64,000 bases of DNA, from positions 992,001 to 1,056,000 of the forward strand of contig NZ_BAAAWU010000001.1 in NCBI RefSeq assembly GCF_039535235.1, read 5' to 3'. A model generated the notes under the pieces. That model saw only the letters and a list, made by a program, of their open reading frames with translations, had not been told where the DNA came from and did no database searches. Positions 16,498 to 25,833 of the stretch are shown in pieces. The stretch's first letter is position 1. Each line of letters opens with the position of its first letter. Made by a program: the position numbers and the translations under genes. Source of the stretch: Streptomyces roseoviridis (GTDB lineage Bacteria; Actinomycetota; Actinomycetes; Streptomycetales; Streptomycetaceae).

Positions 16498-17799
16498 TCA
16501 ACACCTCTCCACAGGCTCTCCCCGCGTGATCCCGTACGCCGCCCGCGGGTCCAGCAGCAGGGCCACGAGGGCCCGTTGGGACTGCCGCAGCGGCACAAGG
16601 ACCCCGTCGCCGTCCCGGCGCACGACGATGCCGTGCAGATCCAGCTCGTCGCCCGTATCCGCGTACTGAGCACCCGTCAGCCAATAGGCGCAGGGCGGGT
16701 CCTGGAGGATCTCGGAGGGTTCGGCCGGGTCGTTGTCGGCGCCGCCGAGGAACACGGGGCCCTGGTCGGCGAAGCCGGCGTGGCGGGCCCGGGCGGTGGC
16801 GGCCACGAGCCGGCCCCGGTGCTCGTCGAGATAGGCGAAGGCCCCTTGGAGGGCGGCCAGTTGGGTGGCGACCCGGCGCCGGTGGCTGAGGGACGGGTCC
16901 TTCTGCTCGGCCGGGTCCAGGGCGTCCTCGCGGGTCTCGACGAGCAGCCCGACGGCGTGCTTGATGCCGGCGGTGTTGCGCAGGATGCGTTCCTGGCCGT
17001 CGCCCGCGACCTGGCGGACCGGCTTGCCGGTGAGGGGGTCGGTCCAGATGCCGTAGATGCCGCTGTCGTAGCCGGCGCGTCCGGCGGCGGGCCGTACGTA
17101 CGCCTCGGAGAGGGTGTGGGACTCGTCGTGGACGCGCGGGTCGGTGTTGAGGTTGCGCGGCCAGAGGGCGAGGAGGTCCTTGTCGTAGTACGGCGGGGTG
17201 GCGCCGTACTCGTGGAGGTCGTAGATCAGCTCGGGCCGCCGGTCGCGGACGAGCGCGGCCAGCGCGCGGCTTTCGGCGGTGCGCAGGGCGAGGTGGTCGC
17301 GGTTGACGTCGATGCCGTCGCTGTTGCCGCGCGTGTTCGCCTCCCGGCCGTCGGGGTTGGCGGTGGGGACGACGAGGACCGTGGTGCGGGCCAAAAAGCT
17401 CCGGGTGGTGTGGTCCCGGGCCCGGGCGAGGTCGCGCAGGGTGGTCAGACAGGCTTCGCGGCCCGCGGGCTCGTCGCCGTGCTGGGAGCAGATCAGGAGC
17501 ACGGTGGTCGGGCCGGTGCCGACGGTGGCGAGGCGCAGCGGGCGCCCCTGCGCCGTGGTGGCGACGGTGCGGACCGTCAGGCGTGCGCTGCCCCGGTCGA
17601 CGGCGGCGAGGAAGGCCGTCTCCTCGGCCTCGGTGGTCCACCGGGCGCCGCCGCTGGTCTCGAAGCCGGTGCGCGGCGCGGGCGGCTCGGCCGCGCTGCC
17701 GGCGGCCTCGGTGGGGGCGGCGAGCAGCGACAGGCCGAGGGCGGCGGCGCCCGCCGCCGCCAGGAGGGCGCGCCGGGGGCGGCGGAGGGTGCGGGTCAT
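16498..17799 (-). CDS. Secreted M14-family zinc carboxypeptidase
   Basis: 433 residues with a twin-Arg-containing signal peptide ([24 protein letters not shown]). Zinc ligands: HGDE in [13 protein letters not shown] and the second His in YDLHEYG; substrate-binding [21 protein letters not shown] is well conserved. It should cleave C-terminal residues from peptides outside the cell. The ATG overlaps the TGA of the upstream X-Pro peptidase gene by 4 bp, so the two hydrolases are translationally coupled and probably work together on extracellular peptides. Confidence 0.87.
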   Translation of the reverse strand: MTRTLRRPRRALLAAAGAAALGLSLLAAPTEAAGSAAEPPAPRTGFETSGGARWTTEAEETAFLAAVDRGSARLTVRTVATTAQGRPLRLATVGTGPTTVLLICSQHGDEPAGREACLTTLRDLARARDHTTRSFLARTTVLVVPTANPDGREANTRGNSDGIDVNRDHLALRTAESRALAALVRDRRPELIYDLHEYGATPPYYDKDLLALWPRNLNTDPRVHDESHTLSEAYVRPAAGRAGYDSGIYGIWTDPLTGKPVRQVAGDGQERILRNTAGIKHAVGLLVETREDALDPAEQKDPSLSHRRRVATQLAALQGAFAYLDEHRGRLVAATARARHAGFADQGPVFLGGADNDPAEPSEILQDPPCAYWLTGAQYADTGDELDLHGIVVRRDGDGVLVPLRQSQRALVALLLDPRAAYGITRGEPVERC

Positions 17800-19907
17800 C
17801 GGGCCTCACCGGGGATCGGGGCGCCGGTGCGCGCGGGCGCGGCGGCGCCGGTCGGGGCGACACGGTGCTGAACGTCCGCGCCGGGCGGAAGGTCACCGGT
17901 CGGGCCGGGCCCGGCGGTGGCGCGGTGGAAGGCCACCGGCCCACCGAACAGGGGGACGGCGGCCCGGGTGCGGGCCAGGTCGAGGGTGAGGGTGGGCCGG
18001 GTCGACGGAGGGTCGAGCAGGCCCTTGTCGGTGCCGGCGACGATCAGGGCGAGCCGGTGTCCCGCGGGGACGACGTGGTCGGCGGCGGCGAGGTTCAGGG
18101 TGATCGTGTACGCCCGTCCGGGGGTGAGCGGCCGGCCCCTGCGGGGGTCCGCCCAGGTGCCGAGGTCGGCCCAGCCGCGGCTGACGACGGTGTGGGCGAC
18201 GTCCGCGGTGCGTGCCCTCGTCTCCTTGTAGCAGGCGCTGTCGCCGTCGGTGCTCGCGCCCCAGCAGGTGCGTTCGGCGAGGGTGGTGATGCCTTCGCCG
18301 GGCTGGTGGTAGGCGCGGATGGTGTCGGGGCCGAGGTCGACCAGGACGGCGGTCAGATGGGCGGTGGCGGTGGTCGGCGTGGCCGTGACGGTGACGGTCG
18401 AGGCGCCGGAGATCCGCAGGTCACGAGTGAGGGGCCGGGTGGTGAAGGAGACCTTGGCGGGGGTGGAGCGGTCGGCGTCGGCGGCCCAGTCGAGCTCGTC
18501 CAGGGCCGGGTCGTCGGTGAAGGTCTCGGTGCTGCCGGGCGCGGCGGGATTACGGCCGAGGGTGCCGGTTCCGGGGGCGGCGCCGGGCGCGGGGCGGAGC
18601 ACGGTGGGTGCGGTGCCGCGCGGCGGCCAGCTGCGGTCAGTGGTCCAGCGGTCCGGGGCGCGTTCGATGTCGGCCATCGGTTCGCGGTCGATGCCGTTGT
18701 CGTGACCGAGGAGGTAGTGGTCGAACCAGCGGTGCAGGGTGCGCACCCAGTCGGCGCGGCGGAAGTCGAAGGGGTCGACGTGTCCGGTCTGGGAGAGCCA
18801 GATCTTGCGCTCGACGCCGTGGGCGGCGAGGGCGTCCCACCAGCGGCCGAAGTGGTGGGCGCGGACGTTGAGGTCCTGCTGTCCGTGCACGACGAAGACG
18901 CTGGCCCTCACCTTTCCGGCGTCGGCGACGTGGTCGCGCTCGCTCCAGGCGGGGGTCCAGTCGCCGCTGTACGGGGTGGCGGCGGCGATGCGTTCCTGTA
19001 CGGCCCCGCAACGGGCCCTGGCCTCCGGGCTGTTGACGTAGTCGGAGAGCCAGGTCGGGTTGGCGTCGTAGAGCGGGGCGCCCTGGGAGTGGAAGTAGTC
19101 GTACCAGGACGAGATCGCGCCGATCGGGACGATGGTGCGCAGCCCCTCGACGCCGGTGGCGGCGACTCCGTTGGCGACGGTGCCGTCCCAGCTCTTGCCG
19201 ATCATGCCGACGTCGCCGGTGGACCAGTCGGCGCGGGCGGGCCGGTCTCCGGTGCGGGTGGTGTAGGCGGGGGCGCGGCCGTTCAGCCAGTCGACGACGG
19301 CCTTGGCGGACTGGACGTCGGAGCGTCCTCCGACGTCGTCGCAGCCGTCGGAGCGGCTGGTGCCGGCGAGGTCGACGGCGACGAAGGCGTAGCCGCGCGG
19401 CACGAAGTAGTTGTCGTAGAAGAGCGGGAAGCCGACCGGGTCTCCGTCGGCGTCATAGGTCTTCTTCTGTCCCTCGTTGCCGCGTCCGCAGCAGGCGTAG
19501 TACGGGCTGGCGTCCATGATGACGGGGATCCGGCGGCCGGCCGCGGCGGGCTCGCGGGGGCGGACGATGTCGGCGGCGACGCGATCGGGGCGGCCGTCGG
19601 CGTCCGCGTCGAGTCCGGTGTCGACCCAGACGGACTCGCGGACGGCGTCGGCGTACGAGTACACCGGCCGGGACTCGGGGACGCTCACCGGCCGCGACCC
19701 GGGGACCGACGGCGGCCGCGACCCGGGGACGGTCACCGGCCGCGACTCGGGGACCGACGGCGGCCCCGCTGCCAGGGCCCCCTGAGGGCTGATCAGGACC
19801 GCGGTGAGGGCGGTGGTGAGGGCGGCCGCCGCGAGGGCGGCCAGGGGGCTGCGCGACGAACGGGCTCCGCGGCTTCTCCGCACACGTACCGGCACAGGTA
19901 TCGGCAT
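17796..19907 (-). CDS. Secreted CocE/NonD-family Xaa-Pro dipeptidyl-peptidase
   Basis: About 703 residues. Signal region around [19 protein letters not shown], then four [12 protein letters not shown] repeats, the alpha/beta hydrolase domain with nucleophile GKSWDG, acid HGQQDLNV and His LSQTGHVDP, and a C-terminal jelly-roll PepX_C domain. It should release X-Pro dipeptides or hydrolyse esters. I choose ATG 19907 (MPIPVP) because TACGTT (on this strand, 19914-19919) lies 6 nt before it, giving a leaderless mRNA; a TTG at 19940 would add 11 residues. Cotranscribed with the M14 carboxypeptidase. Confidence 0.85.
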   Translation of the reverse strand: MPIPVPVRVRRSRGARSSRSPLAALAAAALTTALTAVLISPQGALAAGPPSVPESRPVTVPGSRPPSVPGSRPVSVPESRPVYSYADAVRESVWVDTGLDADADGRPDRVAADIVRPREPAAAGRRIPVIMDASPYYACCGRGNEGQKKTYDADGDPVGFPLFYDNYFVPRGYAFVAVDLAGTSRSDGCDDVGGRSDVQSAKAVVDWLNGRAPAYTTRTGDRPARADWSTGDVGMIGKSWDGTVANGVAATGVEGLRTIVPIGAISSWYDYFHSQGAPLYDANPTWLSDYVNSPEARARCGAVQERIAAATPYSGDWTPAWSERDHVADAGKVRASVFVVHGQQDLNVRAHHFGRWWDALAAHGVERKIWLSQTGHVDPFDFRRADWVRTLHRWFDHYLLGHDNGIDREPMADIERAPDRWTTDRSWPPRGTAPTVLRPAPGAAPGTGTLGRNPAAPGSTETFTDDPALDELDWAADADRSTPAKVSFTTRPLTRDLRISGASTVTVTATPTTATAHLTAVLVDLGPDTIRAYHQPGEGITTLAERTCWGASTDGDSACYKETRARTADVAHTVVSRGWADLGTWADPRRGRPLTPGRAYTITLNLAAADHVVPAGHRLALIVAGTDKGLLDPPSTRPTLTLDLARTRAAVPLFGGPVAFHRATAGPGPTGDLPPGADVQHRVAPTGAAAPARTGAPIPGEAR
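19670..19760. repeat. In-gene repeat coding for Pro/Ser/Arg segment
   Basis: The 30-bp unit around CACCGGCCGCGACTCGGGGAC occurs four times in frame and codes for [12 protein letters not shown] repeats between the signal peptide and the hydrolase domain. It probably forms a flexible linker or wall-interacting stretch. Confidence 0.7.
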
Positions 19908-20112
19908 GGGCGGAACGTACTCCGGTCGCCTCCCGCGCAAAAGAGCGCCTCGACGGGCGAGCGGTACGCGTGGTTCGTGTCGGCCGAATGGCGATCATGT
20001 GACAGGCGGTGCTCTGGACGTGACGGGGTGTCGGAGCGCTGAATAGTGTCGCCAAGGACCGACCGACGACCACCCGTGCGTCTTCGCGATTCTCACGACT
20101 TGGGGAGCACCT

Positions 20113-21741
20113 GTGCACCGCAGACTCATCGTTCCGAGCGCCCTCGCGGCCTCCCTGCTGCTGGCGATCCCGGCATCGGCGGCCGACTTCAAGCCGGGCG
20201 CGCCGGGCATCGGCGACTCCTACTACCCGAACAGCGGCAACGGCGGCTACGACGTCTCGCACTACGACCTGCGGCTGAAGTACCAGCCGGCGACGGACCT
20301 GCTGGAGGGCACGGCGACGATCGTCGCCACCACCACGCAGAACCTGTCGCGCTTCAACCTGGACCTGGGCCTCAAGGCCGGCGAGGTGCGGGTGAACGGC
20401 CGGGTCGCGAAGTTCAGGGCCGGCGGCGACCACGAGCTGGAGGTCACCCCGGCCGTCCCGCTGGAGAAGAACAAGTCCGTGACGGTCGTGGTCCGTTACG
20501 CGGGCAAGCCGTCCGAGCTGAAGATCGGCGGCTGGACCGCCTGGCACCGCACCCCGGACGGCGGCGTCGCGGCCCAGGAGCCGGACTCGGCCGTCTGGTG
20601 GTTCCCGTCGAACGACCACCCGCTGGACAAGGCCACCTTCGACGTCTCGGTCCTGGTGCCGGACGGCACCCAGGCGATCAGCAACGGCGTGCTGCAGTCC
20701 ACGTCCTCGCGCCTCGGCTGGACCCGCTACAACTGGCGCTCCAACAAGCCGCAGGCGACATATCTGGCCACGCTGGCGGTCGGCAAGTTCGACATCACCA
20801 CGGACAAGACGGCGGCCGGCCTGCCGGTCCTCAACGCGTACAGCAAGGATCTCGGCGACAACGCGGGCTCGGCGCGCGCGTCGATCGAGCGGACCGTCGA
20901 GGTCGCCGAGTGGCTGGAGTCGGTCTTCGGACCGTACCCCTTCAACTCGCTGGGCGGTTACGTGCCCAACGTGACCAGCGGCTACGCCCTGGAGACGCAG
21001 ACCAGGCCGTTCTACAGCCCGCGGCAGTTCGCGAACGGCGCGAACGTGTCGGTCGTCGTGCACGAGCTGGCCCACCAGTGGTACGGCGACAGCGTGTCCG
21101 TGGCCGACTGGAAGGACATCTGGGTCAACGAGGGCTTCGCCCGCTACAGCCAGTGGCTGTGGTCGGAGAAGGAGGGCGAGGGCACGGCCCAGGAGATCGC
21201 CGACTACGTGTACCAGACACGGGCGGCGGACGACCCGTTCTGGACGGTGAAGCCGGGCGACCCGGGCGCCGAGGACCAGTTCCACATCGCCGTGTACGAC
21301 CGGGGCGCGCTCGCCCTCCAGGCGCTGCGCAACGAGATAGGCGACGAGGACTTCTTCGCGATCCTCAAGGGGTGGCCGCAGGAGCACGCCTACGGCAACG
21401 CCTCGGTGGCCGACTTCGTGGGGTACGCGGAGCGGGTCTCGGGCAAGCCGCTCACGGCGCTGTTCGACACCTGGCTCTACCAGCCGGTGAAGCCGTCCGC
21501 CCCGACGGCGACGGAGGCCGGGATCGCGGCAGCGCCGGGCGCGCGGACGGCGGGCCCGGCGGCTTCGGCCGGTTCGACGGGTTCGACGGCGGTCGCGAAG
21601 CCGGCGAAGCCGGTGCAGCCGAAGTCGTGGAAGAAGATCGCGGAGACGAACACGATCCACGACCACGAGGACCGCGACGGCGGGCGCGGGCCGGAGTCCG
21701 GGCACTCCACCGGGGACGGGCACGGGCACGGCGCGCACTGA
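20113..21741 (+). CDS. Secreted M1-family metallopeptidase
   Basis: 542 residues with a signal peptide (LIVPSALAASLLLAIPASA). The zinc site is complete: HELAHQWYGDSV (HExxH) and 18 residues on the Glu in WVNEGFARY. It should be an extracellular aminopeptidase. The protein lacks the large C-terminal superhelix of long M1 enzymes. It ends with a low-complexity linker and a His-rich tail (HSTGDGHGHGAH) that could bind metal. Start is GTG 20113 with TGGGGAG about 10 nt upstream. Monocistronic. Confidence 0.88.
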   Translation: MHRRLIVPSALAASLLLAIPASAADFKPGAPGIGDSYYPNSGNGGYDVSHYDLRLKYQPATDLLEGTATIVATTTQNLSRFNLDLGLKAGEVRVNGRVAKFRAGGDHELEVTPAVPLEKNKSVTVVVRYAGKPSELKIGGWTAWHRTPDGGVAAQEPDSAVWWFPSNDHPLDKATFDVSVLVPDGTQAISNGVLQSTSSRLGWTRYNWRSNKPQATYLATLAVGKFDITTDKTAAGLPVLNAYSKDLGDNAGSARASIERTVEVAEWLESVFGPYPFNSLGGYVPNVTSGYALETQTRPFYSPRQFANGANVSVVVHELAHQWYGDSVSVADWKDIWVNEGFARYSQWLWSEKEGEGTAQEIADYVYQTRAADDPFWTVKPGDPGAEDQFHIAVYDRGALALQALRNEIGDEDFFAILKGWPQEHAYGNASVADFVGYAERVSGKPLTALFDTWLYQPVKPSAPTATEAGIAAAPGARTAGPAASAGSTGSTAVAKPAKPVQPKSWKKIAETNTIHDHEDRDGGRGPESGHSTGDGHGHGAH

Positions 21742-21806
21742 CGCACGCCGGCGCGCCGGGTGGCGCCCTCGGACCGCGGTCGGGCGGTACGGGGGCGCCG
21801 CTTCCG

Positions 21807-22370
21807 TCAGCGGGTGGTGTCCGCGCGGCGGTCGCGCCATTCGCGGGCGAGGACCGCCCACAGCTGCTGGTCGTGGCGGACCCCGTCGTAGGGCCACACC
21901 TCGCGTCGTACCCCTTCGAGGGTCATGCCGAGCCGCTCGGCGACCGCGGCACTGCGGTCGTTGCCGGCCCGGCAGAGCCATTCGGCACGGTGCAGCCCGC
22001 GCTCGACGAGGGCCCAGTCGAGGAGGACCTCGCAGGCACCGGTGACGAGACCGTGCCCCTCGGCCGCGGGCTCCAGCCAGCAGCCGAGCTCGCAGGTGCC
22101 TCCGGCGGCGTCGAAGCCGGTGAACATGACGCCGCCGACCAGCGTGCCCTTCCGCCAGATCCCGAAGAGCCCGCCGCCGTCGGCGGCCCGGCGCTCGCCG
22201 TAGCGCACGAGGGTGCCGCGGGCCCCTTCGAGACCGGTGGTGACGAAGCCCTGCCCGACCCACGGCCGGATGTGCTCGCGGGCCCGGTCCAGATGGGCGG
22301 CGAACTCCTCGGCGTGCCAGGTCTCGAGCGGCCGGAGCTCTGCGTCGTCCCGCAACGGGAGGGAGAACAT
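21807..22370 (-). CDS. RimJ/RimL-type GNAT acetyltransferase
   Basis: 187 residues. AELRPLETWHAEEFAAHLDRAREHIRPW, the GIWRKGTLVGGVMF strand, and RNDRSAAVAERLGMTLEGVRRE-like C-terminal motif (here GNDRSAAVAERLGM) place it with ribosomal-protein-type N-acetyltransferases. The start is the ATG at 22370 preceded by GGGG. Divergent from a TetR gene 47 bp away; the operator-like palindrome between them makes it the likely target of that regulator. Confidence 0.82.
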   Translation of the reverse strand: MFSLPLRDDAELRPLETWHAEEFAAHLDRAREHIRPWVGQGFVTTGLEGARGTLVRYGERRAADGGGLFGIWRKGTLVGGVMFTGFDAAGGTCELGCWLEPAAEGHGLVTGACEVLLDWALVERGLHRAEWLCRAGNDRSAAVAERLGMTLEGVRREVWPYDGVRHDQQLWAVLAREWRDRRADTTR

Positions 22371-22393
22371 GGGGACCCCATTCACACAACAAG

Positions 22394-22409
22394 CGTTATG
22401 ACTATTACG
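22394..22409. promoter_or_regulatory. Operator-like palindrome in the GNAT/TetR intergenic region
   Basis: CGTTATGACTATTACG has matching outer and inner steps (5 of 8 pairs) and is AT-rich against its surroundings. It overlaps TACGGT (22406-22411), a -10 box 6 nt before the TetR ATG. Confidence 0.4.
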
Positions 22410-22417
22410 GTAGCAGC

Positions 22418-23113
22418 ATGCCACGTACCAAGGGCGACCACGAGGCCCGGCGCCGCGAGGTGTCCGAAGCGGTCTGGCGCGTCCTCGCCGCACACGGCTT
22501 CGACGGCCTCACGCTGCGCGCCGTCGCCGCCGAACTGGGCGCCACGACGGGCCTGTTGACCCACTACTTTCCGGCCAAACGCGATCTGGTCGCCCACGCC
22601 CTCGACCTGCTCGACGAGCGCACCGCCGCCCGCCCGCGCCGCTCCGCCGGCCAGGGCCTGGCCGCCGTGCGGGCCGCCCTGCTCGACATCCTGCCGCTGA
22701 CCGCCGAGGCCACGGCGAGCAACCGCATCTGGGTCTCCTCCTGGGACACCGCGCTCGCGGACCCCGCCCTGAGCGAGGGCCACGCGGGCCGGTACGCACG
22801 CAGCCGGGACCGGCTCGCCCAACTGGTCGCGGCCGCCCAGGAGACCGGCGAACTGCCGCCCGGCGACCCGGCCCGCCTCGCGGCCGGCGCGCAGGCCTTC
22901 ACCCTCGGCCTGGTGGTCCAGGCGCTCTTCGACCCCGCCGCCTTCCCGCCCGAACGCCAGGTCGCGCTCCTCGACGACTACCTGACCTCCTTGGCGGGCG
23001 GGCCGCCGGGGAGCGGGGCGCCGCGGGTGCGGCCACCGCAGGGCGGGCAGCCACAGGAGGGGCAGCCACAGGAGGGGCAGCCGCAAGAGGGGCAGCCGTC
23101 GAGCGGACCGTGA
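22418..23113 (+). CDS. TetR/AcrR family transcriptional regulator
   Basis: 231 residues. The HTH is in residues 12-57 (LTLRAVAAELGATTGLLTHYFPAKRDLVAHAL), the BetI/AcrR-like form. The ligand domain (70-190) is normal. The tail is an unusual 15-bp tandem repeat giving QPQEG four times (about 23035-23100). It is divergent from the GNAT gene and probably represses it and itself. The mRNA is predicted to be leaderless. Confidence 0.85.
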   Translation: MPRTKGDHEARRREVSEAVWRVLAAHGFDGLTLRAVAAELGATTGLLTHYFPAKRDLVAHALDLLDERTAARPRRSAGQGLAAVRAALLDILPLTAEATASNRIWVSSWDTALADPALSEGHAGRYARSRDRLAQLVAAAQETGELPPGDPARLAAGAQAFTLGLVVQALFDPAAFPPERQVALLDDYLTSLAGGPPGSGAPRVRPPQGGQPQEGQPQEGQPQEGQPSSGP

Positions 23114-23240
23114 CCGAGCGGGCCGCGAGCGGAGGGGCCGTGACCGGGCGGGCGCGGAGTAGGGGCCGGGCGGGCGCGGGGCCGTGACAGGGCAGGCGCG
23201 GGGCCGTCACCGGGCGGGCGCGGAGGAGGGGCCGGGCGGC
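23035..23240. repeat. Two repeat blocks at and after the TetR 3' end
   Basis: First, the 15-bp in-frame unit GGGCAGCCACAGGAG (QPQEG peptide). Second, from about 23110, a non-coding unit of the type GGGGCCGTGACCGGGCGGGC repeated four times. The second block leads into the beta-glucosidase relic. Confidence 0.7.
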
Positions 23241-23483
23241 GGGATCGGCTCCTGCGAAACGGCCCACGCCGCACCAGGACCGGAACGCACCGGCACCGGC
23301 ACCCGCACCGACTCCCGCACCGGCCGCGGGGCGTGGCCTGCACCGGCATCCGGGCACCAGGACGATTCGGCGCCGGCACCCCGCCACGTGATCCGTCGCT
23401 CTCCCGGGTCGCCCTCCCCCGGGCTCCGGCGCCGCGGGGACGGGGGCCGTCCGGCCGGGCCCTCGTGCCGTGCGGCATCTGCG

Positions 23484-23702
23484 GGCGTTCCGTCCACGAC
23501 CCCTGCGCGCGTCGCACACCTCCGCGCCCATCCGGCGGCGGCACGGCGGCCGCTCGCCGACGGGCGGACCCGCGGAGTCACTTCCTCCGGGCCCTACGGC
23601 TACGGGAAGCGCTTCGAGCTCGTCCCCGTCGACTTTCCGACGGGCCGCCGTACGCCGACGGACCGTGGCCGCCGGTACGCGGACGTCATCGCCCGGGACG
23701 GG
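23484..23702 (+). pseudogene. Relic of a GH1 beta-glucosidase C-terminus
   Basis: The frame reads PARVAHLRAHPAAARRPLADG, then YGYGKRFELVPVDF, then RRTPTDRGRRYADVIARDG. Family 1 beta-glucosidases end in ARI.YLRAHL.A...AIADGV, then the acid/aglycone loop, then GYSKRFGLVYVDY.TQ.RTPKDSA.WY..VI, so the order and spacing match. The WSLLDNFEW segment between the two blocks is missing or frame-scrambled, and no upstream catalytic domain is visible. The relic is truncated and overlaps the end of the DUF2236 gene. Confidence 0.62.
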
Positions 23703-24711
23703 CCGCCGCAGCGCCGCCCCGGGCCGCCCGGCGGGCCTGCCGGGCGAGCGGCAGGTAGCGCAGCCGCTCGGGGAGCACCGGCACCACGATGCGTACGACC
23801 CGGGTGAAGCGGCGCAGCCGCCGTTCCTGCTCCTCGGTCCACCGAAGACCCAGCGCGGCGCGGGCGTCCGGAGGCATGAGCCCGACGGTGAGGAAGGCGC
23901 GGGCCCGCAGGAACGGGCGCCGCAGCACCGGCCACAGCGCCTTGAGGGCGAGCCGTACGGGCAGCGGGCCCCGGTCCGGTGCGGGCACGGGCACATCGGT
24001 GGCGACCAGCTCGCGGACGACGGCGGTGGCCTCCAGCTCCTCGTCGAGGACGCGGCGGTAGTACGGCCAGAACTCCTCGATCGTCCCGGGCATGTCCCGG
24101 TCGTGGATGCCGAGCACCCTGCCGACCTCGAGCCACTCGGCGTAGAGCTGCCGTTCCTGGGCGGCGGTGAGGGGGCGGAAGAGGTAGCGCAGGCCGTGGT
24201 GGTAGACGGGGAAGCCGGTGGCGTGGACCCAGGCGTAGTTGGCGGGGGTGAGGGCGTGGTAGCGGCGGCCGCGGGTGTCGGTGCCCTGGATGCCCTTGTG
24301 GAGCGCGCGGAGCCTGCGGCCCTCCTCGGCGGCCGCCTCGCCGCCGTAGATCCACAGCTGGAGCGAACGCAGGGACCGCTCGCCGCGGCCCCAGGGGTCG
24401 GTGCGGAAGACGGAGTGGTCGTCGACGCCGGCGCCGACGGCGGGGTGCGCGACCTGCAGGGTGAGGGCGGCGGGCAGCATCAGCAGGGCGCGGACGTCTC
24501 CGGCGAGGGTCCACAGGGCGCCCCCGACGGGCGGCGGCACGGGCTCCGCCCGCCCCGAGGACCGTAGCCCCGACCGCTCGGGACCGGCGGACGAGGTCCG
24601 GGCGTCGTCGGCCTGAACCGCGTCGCGCGGAGCGGGGCCGGTGGGGCCCGGATCGGTGCGAGGCTGGTCGGCGGGAACGACGTGGCCGGGGATCCGGTCG
24701 CCCGGGGTCAC
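23686..24711 (-). CDS. MpaB/DUF2236-family oxygenase-like protein (main frame)
   Basis: 341 residues from the GTG at 24711. The family core (about 60-300) is clear: LMLPAALTLQVAHPAVGAGVDDHSVF, WGRGERSLRSL, the Tyr/His-rich NYAWVHATGF and HGLRYLFRPLTAAQERQLYAEW. Relatives include the rubber oxygenase Lcp and MpaB, heme enzymes in which the conserved His acts as ligand. The GTG has no ribosome binding site. The true gene probably starts at 24995 and is broken by a 1-bp deletion near 24757 (see the next entry); with that base restored it would be 436 residues. Confidence 0.8.
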   Translation of the reverse strand: MTPGDRIPGHVVPADQPRTDPGPTGPAPRDAVQADDARTSSAGPERSGLRSSGRAEPVPPPVGGALWTLAGDVRALLMLPAALTLQVAHPAVGAGVDDHSVFRTDPWGRGERSLRSLQLWIYGGEAAAEEGRRLRALHKGIQGTDTRGRRYHALTPANYAWVHATGFPVYHHGLRYLFRPLTAAQERQLYAEWLEVGRVLGIHDRDMPGTIEEFWPYYRRVLDEELEATAVVRELVATDVPVPAPDRGPLPVRLALKALWPVLRRPFLRARAFLTVGLMPPDARAALGLRWTEEQERRLRRFTRVVRIVVPVLPERLRYLPLARQARRAARGGAAAARPGR

Positions 24712-24995
24712 GTCGGTCCGCGGCTCACCGGCCCGCGCCGGGCCGGTCGGGGCCGGGCGGTACGAGGCTCATCGGTCGGATCCGCACCGCTCCGAGCCGC
24801 ACCGCTCGGGACCACGCCGGTCCGCGGCTCACCGGCCCGCGCCGGGCCGGTCGGGGCCGGGCCGGTACGAGGCTCGTGGGCCAGAGCCGCGTCGCTCGGG
24901 GCCGGAGCCGTCGGCGTCGCACCCGTCGGCATCGTGCCGGCCGGGGGCGTGGCCGTCGGCGGGGTGTCGGGGGTCGGGGGCTGCTGGCGGGGCAT
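24708..24995 (-). pseudogene. Frameshifted N-terminal part of the DUF2236 gene
   Basis: ATG 24995 has GAGGAAG upstream at good spacing and opens a Pro/Ala/Thr-rich frame that stops at 24708, overlapping the GTG of the downstream frame. A 50-bp segment is duplicated here (about 24717-24770 and 24819-24875). The upstream copy reads GGGCCGGGCCGGTACG and keeps the frame; the other copy reads GGGCCGGGCGGTACG, one C shorter. Restoring that base joins both frames exactly. Confidence 0.65.
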
Positions 24996-25161
24996 CGGGG
25001 CGTACTTCCTCACGCGGTCGTCTCTACTCAGGCTGCCGGGGCCCGGCTCGGCGGGCAAGGCGCCGGGCGGCGGTGCCGGACCGGGCGCGGATACGACGCG
25101 GGGCCGCGGCCCGGGCGTGATGGCCCGGGGCGCGGCCCCGTACGGGTGGGTGCGCGGTGCG

Positions 25162-25650
25162 TCAGGAGCGCTCGGCGCCGACCGGCTCGCCGACGATGCG
25201 GCCGGCCAGGGCACGGGCCCAGGCGTCGACGTCACCGGCGAGGTCACGCTCGGCGGCCTCGCGCTCGACGGCGATCTGCTCGTGGCCGGAGGCGAGGATG
25301 GCCTCGCGCTCGCGCACGCCCTCGGCGCGGGCGGCGGCGATGGCGGCGGCGCCCTCCTCGGTGGCCTGGGCGCGGATGCGGGCGGCGTCGTGGCGGGCCT
25401 CGGCGAGCTCGGCCTCGTACTGGGCGCGGATGGCGGCGGCCTCGGAGCGCAGGTCGTCGGCACGCTCGGTGCCGCCGTCGATGGCGTCCTCACGCTCGGC
25501 GAGCGTGCGGTTGATCTTCGGCAGGATTCCCTTGGCCAGGATGAGGAAGGTGAGGCCGAAGAGAACGGCACCCAGGATGAGCTCGGCCCAGACGGGGTTG
25601 AGCGGGCCCAGGTCAGTAGGGAAGATCTGCGAGTTCTGCGCGAGGGTCAT
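25162..25650 (-). CDS. Orphan F0 ATP synthase b-subunit-like protein
   Basis: 162 residues: one N-terminal membrane helix (PVWAELILGAVLFGLTFLILAKGILP, about 18-43) followed by a long charged coiled coil (GGTERADDLRSEAAAIRAQY, EAELAEARHDAARIRAQA). This is the layout of AtpF, and KGILPKINRTLAEREDAIDGG fits it. It is not in an atp operon, and it is about 20-25 residues shorter than Streptomyces AtpF, missing the C-terminal part that meets the delta subunit. A paralogue that tethers something other than F1 is possible. Canonical -10 TAGGAT (25657-25662) lies 6 nt before the ATG. Confidence 0.75.
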   Translation of the reverse strand: MTLAQNSQIFPTDLGPLNPVWAELILGAVLFGLTFLILAKGILPKINRTLAEREDAIDGGTERADDLRSEAAAIRAQYEAELAEARHDAARIRAQATEEGAAAIAAARAEGVREREAILASGHEQIAVEREAAERDLAGDVDAWARALAGRIVGEPVGAERS

Positions 25651-25656
25651 GCGCGC

Positions 25657-25662
25657 ATCCTA
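25657..25662 (-). promoter_or_regulatory. -10 hexamer TAGGAT; leaderless start for the b-subunit-like gene
   Basis: TAGGAT is the consensus -10 of vegetative Streptomyces promoters. It ends 6 nt before the ATG at 25650 and there is no ribosome binding site. Confidence 0.6.
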
Positions 25663-25833
25663 CCTGGTCGCAATCGTCGCAATTCAGGCAGATGGCGGGC
25701 GACGGGCGGAGAGTTGGCGTGTTTGTGCGAGCCGCGCAAGATTCGCGGCATCCAATGGCTACCGGAAGGTAACCACGCCTGATTTGATGTGCGGCGCCCG
25801 GTCCAACCCCCCACTCTTCCTTGGGAGTTCACA

